A stretch of DNA of 39,061 nucleotides from Streptacidiphilus carbonis (GTDB lineage Bacteria; Actinomycetota; Actinomycetes; Streptomycetales; Streptomycetaceae): NCBI RefSeq assembly GCF_000787775.1, contig NZ_BBPM01000006.1, positions 190,708 through 229,768 on the forward strand, read 5' to 3'. Positions 24,309-32,386 of this stretch are shown here, one piece after another (the stretch's first letter is position 1; each line of letters starts with the position of its first letter). The notes under the pieces were generated by a model. That model had not been told where the DNA came from and did no database searches. It was given only the letters and a program-made list of their open reading frames with translations. Both the position numbers and the translations under genes were made by a program.

Positions 24309-24618
24309 CGTACTGCCTCCAGATGTGGGGGTGTGACCGGGGGCGTGCGGCTGGTTGCCTCCCCGGTCCGGGGTGGCAACTGCGGAGTACGTTAGGTGAG
24401 ATGTCCATGCCCAGACAAGAGCTGTTCAGCAGTCATCTCACAGCCGTCGCGATCGGAAACACAGCGGAAACACGCACGCTGCGGCGCTCACCGGGTGGAC
24501 ACAAGATCTACCGAAAAAGATCTGATCGTCTGCACACTTTCCCGGCAGTTTCTGCACATGCCTACCGCATATGCGAAAGGATGAGCTGAGTACACGTCAA
24601 TTTCCCCAGGAGACAGCC
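24309..24618. other. Divergent intergenic region with stem-loops
   Basis: 310 bases between the S53 gene and the small gene at 24619. It holds a near-perfect palindrome, GTTGCCTCCCCGG (24354-24366) with its complement (24368-24380, one mismatch), and GTGAGATG (24396-24403) matched by CATCTCAC (24434-24441). The right half is relatively AT-rich and should contain a promoter for 24619, but I cannot place it confidently. Confidence 0.45.
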
Positions 24619-24906
24619 GTGGGCCGTCACGCACCAGACTCCCTACCCACCCCGAGCGCAACTCGCACTCATCTGCGCGTGCTTTCCATCCTGCTCGCGC
24701 GGCACGCCGCCGATCTGCCGGACTCCACCCTGAGCGACACCTCGCGCCAGGACGCGGTGCGCCTGCTCGCCTGGGCGACCTCGGCGGCGGCGCTGGCCGC
24801 GGCCGCGCTGACCGAGAGCGATCCGCAGCAGGCGGTCCGGTACCGGATCCAGGTGCGGGACACCCTCGCCGAGGCGCACGCCCTGGCCTGGTACCCCGGA
24901 GCCTAG
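24619..24906 (+). CDS. Small hypothetical protein, 95 aa
   Basis: The GTG at 24619 is chosen because AGGAGA (24608-24613) precedes it. The frame is open upstream to 24571 without a ribosome binding site. The protein begins VGRHAPDSLPTPS and is mostly two helices: THLRVLSILLARHAADLP, then QDAVRLLAWATSAAALAAAALTE and YRIQVRDTLAEAHALAW. It has no signal peptide or known motif. The helical, Ala-rich make-up would fit a small dimeric or regulatory protein, but no function is proposed. Confidence 0.65.
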   Translation: MGRHAPDSLPTPSATRTHLRVLSILLARHAADLPDSTLSDTSRQDAVRLLAWATSAAALAAAALTESDPQQAVRYRIQVRDTLAEAHALAWYPGA

Positions 24907-25609
24907 GTTCTTCTAGTGAATCCCCACCGCCTCGGGACCTGTGTGTGAACGATCCGGCGGCCAGGGGGAAGGTGCACGACGCCGACCCCGGGGTGGACCG
25001 GGCGGCCCTTTTCGCGGCGGTGCCGCATCAGGCGGCGAACGCCCGCCAGGACCACAGCGCGCCCGCCGCCCCATGGATGCCGATGCCGGCCGCCGTCCGG
25101 CGGCTGATGAGCCGGACCCGCCACGGCACCAGGGTCTGACCCGAGGGCCCGGCGGTCCGTCCGGCCCCGCCCAGCAGGACGAAGGTCCCCGTCTCCGAGG
25201 ACCTTCTCTTCTGCCCCCAGGCTTGTGAACGCCTTCACAATGAAGGCAGGCCTCCGGCGCGACGCCCTCGATGTCCACGGCTTCCACGGCTTCCACGGCG
25301 GGATCCGAGGCCGCGCCATGACCGCCCACACCCTCCTGCCCCCCTGTTCCGGCCGTCGCCTCACCAGCGTCGACGGCGGCCGGTGACCGGCTCCGTCCAC
25401 TCCTGGGGCCTGCACCCCGGAGTGGACGAGCCGGACACTCCGGCGGACCGGTCGACGTCGGCCACTGGGCTGTTGGGGTGGACACGACCTGCGGCCGGCC
25501 CGAAGCGCCGCGCCTGCACCGCCTGTTCCCGGAACAATCGGGGCGCCGGGCCACCGGTGGCCGTCGGCCGGCCACGTGACTTCAGGGCGTGCGAGCAAGG
25601 GAACCCTCC
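24907..25609. other. Long non-coding stretch with a Rex site
   Basis: 703 bases in which I find no convincing gene on either strand. Open frames here lack ribosome binding sites and recognisable sequence. The supportable element is the Rex operator at 25223-25240. A short CTTCCACGG tandem (25281-25298) is also present. The rest may be an untranslated leader of the molybdenum enzyme operon or remnants of decayed genes. Confidence 0.5.
25223..25240. promoter_or_regulatory. Rex (redox-sensing repressor) operator
   Basis: TTGTGAACGCCTTCACAA is a perfect 7-base dyad with a 4-base centre. It fits the Streptomyces Rex operator consensus TGTGAACNNNTTCACA at every defined position. Rex releases DNA when NADH/NAD is high. 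The nearest downstream genes are the cytochrome b561/molybdenum enzyme operon, whose start codon is 370 bases away. Confidence 0.75.
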
Positions 25610-26902
25610 ATGGCGACTGGTGACCACGACGGAGCGACGCCGCGTCCGCCCGGTCCCTTCCGCGCCGGGTTCTGGCGCAGTCCGATCCGCGGCCCGTGGC
25701 TGACGGCGGTGTTCGGACTGGTGCTGCTGGTCGGGATCACGGTCCTGTTCGTCACCGGACTGCTGTCGTACGCCGCCTACAACCCGCGGCTCGGGGCGGT
25801 CAACGACCAGACACCGGGCAAGGGGTGGCTGGGGTTCTACCTGTTCACCTGGCCCACCCACCCCTCCTGGCTGTACCGCTTGAACCAGGGCGTCCATGTG
25901 ACCCTGGGAGTGGTGCTGGTCCCGGTGCTGCTGGCCAAACTGTGGTCGGCCATCCCCAAGCTGTTCGAGTGGCCGCCCACCCGCAGTCCGGCCCACGCCG
26001 TCGAACGGCTCTCGCTGCTGCTGCTGGTGGGGGGCGCGGGGTTCGAGTTCGCCACCGGCATCCTCAACATCCAGTTGCACTACGTCTTCCCCGGCTCGTT
26101 CTACACCCTGCACTTCTACGGCGCCTGGGTGTTCATCGCCGCGTTCGCCGTGCACGTGGGCCTGCGGATCGGCCGCCTGCGCCGGGCCCTGCGCTCGCGG
26201 CGGCCGGAGTCGGTACTGCGCACCGACACCGCCCGTACCCGGCCCGAACCCGCCGACCCCGACGGCCTCGTGGCGGCGTCCCCAGCGGCACCGACGATGA
26301 GCCGGCGCGGAGCGCTGGCCCTGACCGGCGCCGGGTCCCTGGTCCTGCTGGCGGTCACCGCCGGGCAGAGCATCGGCGGACCCTGGCGCCGCACCGCCCT
26401 GCTGGCCCCCCACGACCGGGACCCCGGCACCGGCCCCAACGGCTTCCAGGTCAACAAGAGCGCCGCCGCGGTGGGCATCACCGCCGCGGACATCGGCCCG
26501 GCCTGGCGGTTGACCCTCCACGGCCCCGCCGAGGTGTCGACGTTCACCCGCGAGCAGCTCGCCGCCATGCCCCAGCACGCCGCGGCACTGCCGATCGCCT
26601 GTGTGGAGGGCTGGTCCACCGACGACCAGCACTGGTCCGGCCTGCGCCTGGCCGACCTCGCCGCCCTGGCCGGGGCCCCGGATGCGGGCAGCGTCCTGGT
26701 GGAGTCGGTGGAGCGCGGCGGACCGTTCGGCACCGTACTGCTGGCCGGCAACCAGATCCGCGACCCGCGCTCGCTGCTGGCCCTGCACGTCAACGGCGCC
26801 GACCTGTCCCCGGACCACGGCTACCCGGCCCGGATCATCGTGCCCGCCAACCCGGGGGTCAACAACACCAAATGGGTCGCCCGGCTGACCTTCCGGACGT
26901 GA
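25610..26902 (+). CDS. Cytochrome b561-like / molybdopterin oxidoreductase fusion
   Basis: 430 residues from the ATG at 25610 with AAGGGA upstream. Residues about 25-205 hold four helices of a cytochrome b561-like domain, with candidate haem histidines in LNQGVHVTLG, QLHYVF, YTLHFYGAW and FAVHVGLR. A twin-arginine-like motif (MSRRGALALTGAGS, about 230) starts a fifth helix. An extracytoplasmic sulfite-oxidase-type Mo domain follows, with the ligand Cys in LPIACVEGWS and WSGLRLADLA. The C-terminal dimerisation domain of the first molybdenum enzyme in this window is absent. Haem and molybdenum in one chain suggest electron exchange between the quinone pool and an external substrate. Four bases separate it from the next gene. 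Confidence 0.92.
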   Translation: MATGDHDGATPRPPGPFRAGFWRSPIRGPWLTAVFGLVLLVGITVLFVTGLLSYAAYNPRLGAVNDQTPGKGWLGFYLFTWPTHPSWLYRLNQGVHVTLGVVLVPVLLAKLWSAIPKLFEWPPTRSPAHAVERLSLLLLVGGAGFEFATGILNIQLHYVFPGSFYTLHFYGAWVFIAAFAVHVGLRIGRLRRALRSRRPESVLRTDTARTRPEPADPDGLVAASPAAPTMSRRGALALTGAGSLVLLAVTAGQSIGGPWRRTALLAPHDRDPGTGPNGFQVNKSAAAVGITAADIGPAWRLTLHGPAEVSTFTREQLAAMPQHAAALPIACVEGWSTDDQHWSGLRLADLAALAGAPDAGSVLVESVERGGPFGTVLLAGNQIRDPRSLLALHVNGADLSPDHGYPARIIVPANPGVNNTKWVARLTFRT

Positions 26903-26906
26903 CCGC

Positions 26907-27479
26907 GTGAACCTCCCCGCCCTGCTGCGGCGCCGACCGCGCCTTCATCCCGTACAACGGGTCCGACAGCTGACGAGCCGTCTTCTGCGGTGGTACGGCG
27001 CCCACCCGTTGCACCTGCTCGCCATGGCCTGCTGCTTCGCCCTGGCCGGCTATGCCGCCGTGGAACTCCTGACCGGACGCACCCTGGCGGTCGCCCTGTG
27101 GTTCATCGGCGCCGCCCTGCTGCACGACCTGGTACTGCTGCCCGTGTACGCGGGCGCCGACCTCGGCGCCCAAGCGCTGCTGTCCGAGCAGGGCGGCCGG
27201 ACACGCACCGTGCCGGTCATCAACCACCTCCGGGTCCCCACCGCCCTGTCCGGCCTGCTCCTGCTCGTCTGGTTCCCCCTGATCCTGAACCTCTCCAAGC
27301 CCTACACGGGCGACACCACCCTGAACGAACACCCCTACCTGGGGCGCTGGCTACTGATCACCGCAGCCCTCTACGCCGCTTCCCTCGTGCTGCTCGCCCT
27401 GCGCCTGCTGCGCCACCGCCGCCGGTCACGCCCAGCGGGTCCCCGCGTCCCGGGCTCCGCCGGTCGAACCCGAACCTAG
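26907..27479 (+). CDS. Four-TM membrane protein, partner of the molybdenum enzyme
   Basis: 190 residues from a GTG four bases after the preceding stop, so cotranscribed. Four hydrophobic segments are visible: LHLLAMACCFALAGYAAVEL, ALWFIGAALLHDLVLLPVY, ALSGLLLLVWFPLIL and WLLITAALYAASLVLLAL, flanked by a basic N-terminus and an Arg-rich C-terminus. I do not recognise a named family. A subunit or assembly factor for the upstream enzyme is inferred from position only. Its last 54 bases overlap the convergent PNPOx-like gene. Confidence 0.82.
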   Translation: MNLPALLRRRPRLHPVQRVRQLTSRLLRWYGAHPLHLLAMACCFALAGYAAVELLTGRTLAVALWFIGAALLHDLVLLPVYAGADLGAQALLSEQGGRTRTVPVINHLRVPTALSGLLLLVWFPLILNLSKPYTGDTTLNEHPYLGRWLLITAALYAASLVLLALRLLRHRRRSRPAGPRVPGSAGRTRT

Positions 27480-28013
27480 TCCTCGAACCCAGTCCTCGAA
27501 CCGCCAGCGCGTGGCGCCGTACGGCTCGGCGGTGGCGACGCCGAAGACCGTGCTGACCCGCATCCGGTACAGGTGCCACGGCGGCGGCCCGGCGCTGGGG
27601 GCGTTGAACGGCGCGGTGAAGGCGTCGCCCTCCACCTCCGCGGGCCAGCCCGCCCCGTGGTAGACGGCCGCGATGCTCTTGAGCGTCGCCGCGTCGGTCA
27701 CCCGTGCGGCCTCGCCCTCGATCACGACGTCGATGCCCTGCAGCCGCACCGAGAAGGTGCACGCCGGGTTCGCCGCCAGATTGCGTGCCTTGCGCGCCTT
27801 GGGGCTGCTGGTGAAGTACAGCTCGCCGTCCCGCCACACCGCCCCCACGCCTGCGGCGCTGGGACGTCCGTCCGGGCGCACCGTCCCGAGGAAGGACGGC
27901 ACGGCCGGCCTCGGCATTTCGGCTCCGAGCGCCTGGTCGGCCCTGGCCCACGCCAGCGCCGGGTTGTCGTAGCGGTCGAGGTTGGTCGTCTCGACGGGCT
28001 CTCTGCCGGTCAT
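27426..28013 (-). CDS. Pyridoxamine 5'-phosphate oxidase-like flavin/F420-binding protein
   Basis: 195 residues from the ATG at 28013 with AGGGAGC upstream. The frame is open further upstream to 28181 but lacks a ribosome binding site there. It has a split beta-barrel fold: FLGTVRPDGRPSAAGVGAVW, GELYFTSSPKARKARNLAANP, CTFSVRLQGIDVVIEGEA, and the C-terminal YRMRVSTVFGVATAEPYGATRWRF. The family binds FMN, F420 or haem; the KARNLAANP strand-turn is the usual cofactor-phosphate region. Many actinobacterial members reduce F420-dependent substrates; the specific role is unknown. It overlaps the convergent membrane protein gene by 54 bases. Confidence 0.9.
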   Translation of the reverse strand: MTGREPVETTNLDRYDNPALAWARADQALGAEMPRPAVPSFLGTVRPDGRPSAAGVGAVWRDGELYFTSSPKARKARNLAANPACTFSVRLQGIDVVIEGEAARVTDAATLKSIAAVYHGAGWPAEVEGDAFTAPFNAPSAGPPPWHLYRMRVSTVFGVATAEPYGATRWRFEDWVRGLGSGSTGGARDAGTRWA

Positions 28014-28382
28014 CGGTTGCTCCCTGTCTTCAGGTCTTCGGATACCTGCGGTCTTGTACACCCGCAGAAGGAGACTGCTGCCTTCGGGGAAACTCATCGC
28101 CGGCCCCCGTGCAGCTCGGTCCAGGCCGGGCGGCAGCTGCGCGATGAGCCCGACCCCCGCGAGCACCTGACCGGACGTCATACGCCCAGCTTCGCCCGGC
28201 CGTGATCGCCCCGCCGCACCGGACGACCATCAGGGTGACGTCCGATTTGAGCAGGTCCCGGACAACGATTTGGCAAAGCCGGCGCACAGCCATTACTGCC
28301 ACCACCTCCAGTGTGGTCAAGTCGCTTGGCACACAAGCACAGCAGAAATAGCCGGTGACACCATCCACTCGGGGAGGACCTG
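28014..28382. promoter_or_regulatory. Divergent intergenic region, candidate promoter
   Basis: 369 bases between two divergent genes. TTGGCA (28270-28275) and TACTGC (28294-28299), 18 bases apart, could drive the beta-propeller gene. ACCAC-N7-GTGGT (28301-28317) just downstream could be an operator. I see nothing else supportable. Confidence 0.3.
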
Positions 28383-31007
28383 TTGACCACAGGAATACTC
28401 AGGCACAAGGGCGTCGCGATCGGAGCCCTGGCCATGGCGGGACTGATGGCCGCGATACCGGCGCAAGCCGCGACCGGCGGCGGAAGCGGGGCGGGGATCT
28501 TCGCCCCGGGCGCGGCCAAGGCACTGGCCCAACAGCGGACCGCCGAACGCAGCCACGCAGCCTCTACCGCGGCCTCTGCCGCTGCCGCCCCCGCCGCCGA
28601 CGGCAGCGAGGAGGCGGACGAGATAGCCGAGGGCGCGGCTCAGTGGTCCGAGGCCCGCACCTCCCCCGGCGTGGTGGCGCCCGGTGCCTACGGGGCGGCC
28701 TGGACCGCCCTGCAGGGACTGCCCCGCACCGGCGGCAGCTGGCGGAACGTCACCAACCTGCCCTACAACTCGGACGACACGCGCTACCGCGACTACAACT
28801 CCAATTCGAGCGGCGGCTCGGGCCTGGTGACGGGCAGGATGGCCGCGGTGGCCGCGGACGACGAAGGCCATGTCTACGCCGGCGCGGCCGGCGGCGGGGT
28901 GTGGCGCTCCAGCACCGGCGGCGGCAAGTGGACCTCCATCAGCGACGGGCTGTCGGCCCAGTCCACCGGCGCGCTGGCGCTGGACTCCAGGGACCGGCTG
29001 TGGCTGGGCACCGGTGAGGCCACCACCAACGCGGACGCCTACCTGGGCAGCGGCGTCTACCTGCTCAGCCACCCCGAGCACGGCGCCTTCACCGCCCGCG
29101 ACCGGGTCGGCGGGACCGAGCTCCAAAGCACCAGCATCCATGAACTGCGCTTCAGCGGGACCACCGTGTGGGCCGCGACCAGCGAGGGCCTGTGGTCGCA
29201 CTCGACCGTCCACCTGAACGGCCCCTGGAAGCTGGAGTTCGCCCCCAACCCCGCTTATCTGCCCGGCGGTTCACTGGCGAACGACCCGAGCTCGGCCTAC
29301 AAGAACATCGTCAGCGACATCGCCTTCGACCCCGGCAACAAGGGCCGGGTCGTGGTCGCGGCGGGCTGGCGCTCCGGCGACACCTACAACGGCTTCTACA
29401 CCCGCGTCGGCGGCAGCTGGCAGAAACTCACCTCGCTCGGCGACCTGCCCGCCGACGCCGCCGACATCGGCAGCGTCACCTTCGCCGCCTCCGCGGACGG
29501 CTCGCGCTACTACGCCATCGACCAGTCCCCGGCCGGACTGGCCGCCGGCAGCAACGCCCTGGCCGGCATCTTCGTCTCCAAGTCCGGCTCCCCGTTCGGC
29601 CCCTGGACCCGGATCGCGGACTCCGCCCAGCTCGCCGCCTCCGGCTCCGCCCTCGGCTCCCCCGGCGACCAGGGCTGGTACGACCAGTTCCTGCAGGTCG
29701 ACCCGGGCGATCCGAACCACGTCTACGCCGGCCTGGAGGAGGTCTTCGAGACCAAGGACGGCGGGACCACCTGGACCACGCCGGGCCCCTACTGGAACTT
29801 CAATTTCCCCTGCTGGAGCATCGACCCGACCAAGCAGACCGGCGACTGCTCCCAGACCACCCACGCCGACCAGCACGGGGTGGCGATCGGCAGGTACCAC
29901 GGCAAGAGCGTGCTCTACGTCGGCAACGACGGCGGCATGTACCGGCGGCCGGTGGACGGCTCGGCCGACGCCTCCGGCCACGCGACCGACTGGACCTCGC
30001 TGAACGACGGCACCATCGACACCCTGCAGTACTACTCCGTGGGCGTGGGCAAGGACCTGACCTACGGCGGGGTCTCGGTCACCGGCGGCCTGCAGGACAA
30101 CGGGCAGTCCATCCTCCGCGGCAACGACACGGTGATGGGCTCCAACTTCGGCGGCGACGGCGGCATGACCCTGACCGACCCCGCCAACGGCTGCAACATC
30201 GCCCAGGAGTACGTCTACCTGGAGATCAACGTCACCCAGAACTGCGCCGTCAACAACGGCCTCGGCGCACCGACCACCTACGACGTCCCGCCGCCGGACA
30301 ACGCGAAGTCCCTGGCCCGCTTCATCGCGCCCTTCACCACCGACCTGAAGACGCCCACCACCTGGGTCGCCGGCGGCCAGCACGTCTGGGTGCAGACCCA
30401 GGGCTACGCCATCCGCAACTCCAGCGCCTGGACCAGCGCCTTCGACCTGGGTGACGGACATGTCGCCACCGCGGTCGCCGCCTCGGGCGGAAAGGTCTAC
30501 GCGGCCTGGTGCGGCCCCTGCAACAGCCAGGGCTTCACCCGCGGGATCGCGGTCGGCAACGCCGACGGCACCGGCTGGCAGCAGATCACCCTGCCGGCCA
30601 CCGGCAGCGTGCCCAACCGCTACCTCTCCGACCTCAAGATCGACCCGGCCGACGCCAACCACGTCTACCTGGCCGTCAACGGCTTCTCCCGGTCCTGGAA
30701 CGAGGGGCCCGGCGCCGGCGTCGGACACCTCTACGAATCCCATGACGGCGGCCTGACCTGGAAGGACATCTCCGCCAACCTGCCGGACATCCCCGCCGAC
30801 TCGATCGCCCTGACCCCGGGCGGCGGCATCGCGCTGGGCACCGACCTCGGCGTCGTGTACCGGGCCCCCGGCCGGACCGGCTGGAAGAAGGTCGGCGACC
30901 TGCCCGCCGTGGCGGTGACCCAGCTCCTCACCGGCCCCGACGGCAAGCTCTACGCGGCCACCCACGGCCGGGGCATCTACACGGTCCCGCTCTGGCAGCT
31001 GCGCTGA
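28383..31007 (+). CDS. Secreted BNR/Asp-box beta-propeller protein (sialidase/glycosyl hydrolase-like)
   Basis: 874 residues from a TTG start with GGGGAGGA upstream. The signal peptide ends near PAQA (about 29), followed by an Ala-rich stretch. The mature protein is a large beta-propeller with Asp-box motifs: RSSTGGGKWTSISDG, ETKDGGTTWTT and ESHDGGLTWKDIS. It ends in the family tail YAATHGRGIYTV. It belongs to the WD40/YVTN/BNR-like (Vps10/sortilin-like) group often annotated as glycosyl hydrolase. I cannot identify a sialidase catalytic triad, so it may bind or process an extracellular polymer without being a sialidase. Confidence 0.88.
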   Translation: MTTGILRHKGVAIGALAMAGLMAAIPAQAATGGGSGAGIFAPGAAKALAQQRTAERSHAASTAASAAAAPAADGSEEADEIAEGAAQWSEARTSPGVVAPGAYGAAWTALQGLPRTGGSWRNVTNLPYNSDDTRYRDYNSNSSGGSGLVTGRMAAVAADDEGHVYAGAAGGGVWRSSTGGGKWTSISDGLSAQSTGALALDSRDRLWLGTGEATTNADAYLGSGVYLLSHPEHGAFTARDRVGGTELQSTSIHELRFSGTTVWAATSEGLWSHSTVHLNGPWKLEFAPNPAYLPGGSLANDPSSAYKNIVSDIAFDPGNKGRVVVAAGWRSGDTYNGFYTRVGGSWQKLTSLGDLPADAADIGSVTFAASADGSRYYAIDQSPAGLAAGSNALAGIFVSKSGSPFGPWTRIADSAQLAASGSALGSPGDQGWYDQFLQVDPGDPNHVYAGLEEVFETKDGGTTWTTPGPYWNFNFPCWSIDPTKQTGDCSQTTHADQHGVAIGRYHGKSVLYVGNDGGMYRRPVDGSADASGHATDWTSLNDGTIDTLQYYSVGVGKDLTYGGVSVTGGLQDNGQSILRGNDTVMGSNFGGDGGMTLTDPANGCNIAQEYVYLEINVTQNCAVNNGLGAPTTYDVPPPDNAKSLARFIAPFTTDLKTPTTWVAGGQHVWVQTQGYAIRNSSAWTSAFDLGDGHVATAVAASGGKVYAAWCGPCNSQGFTRGIAVGNADGTGWQQITLPATGSVPNRYLSDLKIDPADANHVYLAVNGFSRSWNEGPGAGVGHLYESHDGGLTWKDISANLPDIPADSIALTPGGGIALGTDLGVVYRAPGRTGWKKVGDLPAVAVTQLLTGPDGKLYAATHGRGIYTVPLWQLR

Positions 31008-31042
31008 CCCCATCGCACTCCGCCGCTCCCTGCGGCACCCAC

Positions 31043-31090
31043 TGACAACCGTGGGTTGACAGTCCGAGCACTGTCAACCTACGGTTGTCA
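31043..31090 (+). promoter_or_regulatory. Promoter embedded in two palindromic operators
   Basis: TGACAACCGTGGGTTGACA (31043-31061) and TGTCAACCTACGGTTGTCA (31072-31090) are 19-base imperfect dyads of the form TGWCAACC-N3-GGTTGWCA, 29 bases centre to centre. Together they form a 20-bp inverted repeat with one mismatch. The -35 TTGACA (31056-31061) lies in the first and the -10 TACGGT (31080-31085) in the second, 18 bases apart. This places the transcript start at about the ATG at 31092. Confidence 0.7.
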
Positions 31091-31091
31091 C

Positions 31092-31838
31092 ATGACGGAT
31101 CCCGTGGAACCAAAGCCAATGACCAACCCCGTCCGGCTGGACGACCTGATCGAGGCGATCAGGAAGGTCCATCCCGACGTGCTCGACCAGCTCTCCGACG
31201 CGGTGATCGCCGCCGACCACCTCGGAGAGATCGCCGACCATCTGATCGGCCACTTCGTGGACCAGGCCCGGCGTTCCGGCGCGTCCTGGACGGACATCGG
31301 CCGCAGCATGGGCGTCACCCGGCAGGCGGCGCAGAAGCGCTTCGTGCCCAAGGCGTCGGAGACGCTGGACCTGGACATGAGCCAGGGGTTCAGCCGCTTC
31401 ACCGTGCGGGCCAGGAACGTGGTGATCTCCTCGCAGGAGGAGGCCCGCACGGCCGGCAACGACACCATCGGCACCGCGCACCTGGTGCTGGGGCTGCTGT
31501 GCGAACCGGAAGCGCTCGCGGCCAAGGCGATCGTCGCCCAGGGCATCACCCTCGACGCGGTCCGCGAGGCTGCCACCGCGACCCTGCCGCCGCGCGCCGC
31601 CTCGGTGCCCGAGCTGATCCCCTACGACGCGCAGGGGAAGAAGGCGCTGGAACTGACTTTCCGTCAGGCCCTGCGCCTCGGCCACAACTACATCGGCACC
31701 GAACACATCCTGCTGGCCCTGCTGGAACTGGAGGACGGCAGCGGCCCACTCAACGGTCTGGGCGTCGACAAGGCCGCCTCGGAGGCCGCCATCGCCCAGG
31801 CGCTGGCCGGATACGCCGTGCCGCACGAGAAGGCCTGA
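31092..31838 (+). CDS. HTH protein with two Clp N-terminal repeats
   Basis: 248 residues. The N-terminal third is helical and contains a helix-turn-helix (SWTDIGRSMGVTRQAAQKRF, about 61-80). Two Clp-N-type repeats follow: FTVRARNVVISSQEEARTAG to IGTAHLVLGLL (about 100-140), and KKALELTFRQALRLG to IGTEHILLALLELE (about 180-220). There is no AAA ATPase, so it is not a chaperone. It may be a regulator that uses the ClpC/ClpA substrate-recognition fold as sensor or adaptor. No ribosome binding site precedes the ATG, and the promoter geometry implies a leaderless mRNA. The flanking operators suggest autoregulation. It converges on the GNAT gene with nine bases between. Confidence 0.9.
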   Translation: MTDPVEPKPMTNPVRLDDLIEAIRKVHPDVLDQLSDAVIAADHLGEIADHLIGHFVDQARRSGASWTDIGRSMGVTRQAAQKRFVPKASETLDLDMSQGFSRFTVRARNVVISSQEEARTAGNDTIGTAHLVLGLLCEPEALAAKAIVAQGITLDAVREAATATLPPRAASVPELIPYDAQGKKALELTFRQALRLGHNYIGTEHILLALLELEDGSGPLNGLGVDKAASEAAIAQALAGYAVPHEKA

Positions 31839-31847
31839 CCCGATCGG

Positions 31848-32339
31848 CTACGCCCAGTCCGTCTCGAAGTACTTCACTGTCTCGTCCTCCCGGACCAGCC
31901 GCATCCCGACCGCCCGCATCACCTGCTGGGACGCCGTGTTGCCGTGGTCGGCGTCGCCCTTCACCACGGTGACGCCCAACGAGCGGGCGAGCGCGAGCAG
32001 TCCGCGCAGGGCCTCGGAGGCATAGCCGTGGCCCTGCGCCGACGGGACCAGGCCGTAGCCGATCACCACGCTGCCGTCCGGCTCGGGGAGCCGGTTGAAC
32101 CCCAGACCGCCGATGGCCGCGCCGTCGGCGCGGCGGCGGATCTCGTAGCCGCCGAAGGGGGCCGGGTCCCCGGAGCCGGCGCAGCGCCGCAGATACGACA
32201 CGGCGCCGCGGACGTCCATCTCGGCCGGATAGTCCGCCGCCCACACCTCCCCCGCCGCCCGCTCCCCCGCCACCAGCCGCGCCGCCTCATCGGGCGTCAG
32301 CGGGTGCAGCAGCAGCCGCGGTGTCTCCAGATCAGCCAT
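31848..32339 (-). CDS. GNAT N-acetyltransferase, RimJ/RimL-like
   Basis: 163 residues, starting MADLETPRLLLHPLTPDEA, the classic opening of the ribosomal-protein-type GNAT group. The acetyl-CoA loop is visible as VPSAQGHGYASEALRGLL, followed by VVKGDADHGNTASQQVMRAVGM, where the Asn-X-X-S block is typical of RimJ/RimL-like enzymes. It ends VKYFETDWA. The substrate is unknown. It lies between the convergent Clp-N gene and the GntR gene, 47 bases from the latter's stop. Confidence 0.92.
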   Translation of the reverse strand: MADLETPRLLLHPLTPDEAARLVAGERAAGEVWAADYPAEMDVRGAVSYLRRCAGSGDPAPFGGYEIRRRADGAAIGGLGFNRLPEPDGSVVIGYGLVPSAQGHGYASEALRGLLALARSLGVTVVKGDADHGNTASQQVMRAVGMRLVREDETVKYFETDWA

Positions 32340-32386
32340 GGCACCTGTCTACCGCATCGCCGACGGCGCCCCCGCGTCAGCCCGCC

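Noticed and set aside
24945-25139. 64-codon plus-strand frame from GTG
   Set aside because: No ribosome binding site or recognisable sequence; overlapped by equally open frames.
25240-25386. 48-codon frame starting at the edge of the Rex operator
   Set aside because: No ribosome binding site, and it includes a tandem GFHGFHG repeat from a DNA microrepeat.
24903-25598. Two overlapping minus-strand frames of 220-231 codons
   Set aside because: No ribosome binding site, no domain and Arg/Pro/Gly-rich composition typical of non-coding high-GC DNA; the two frames also exclude each other.
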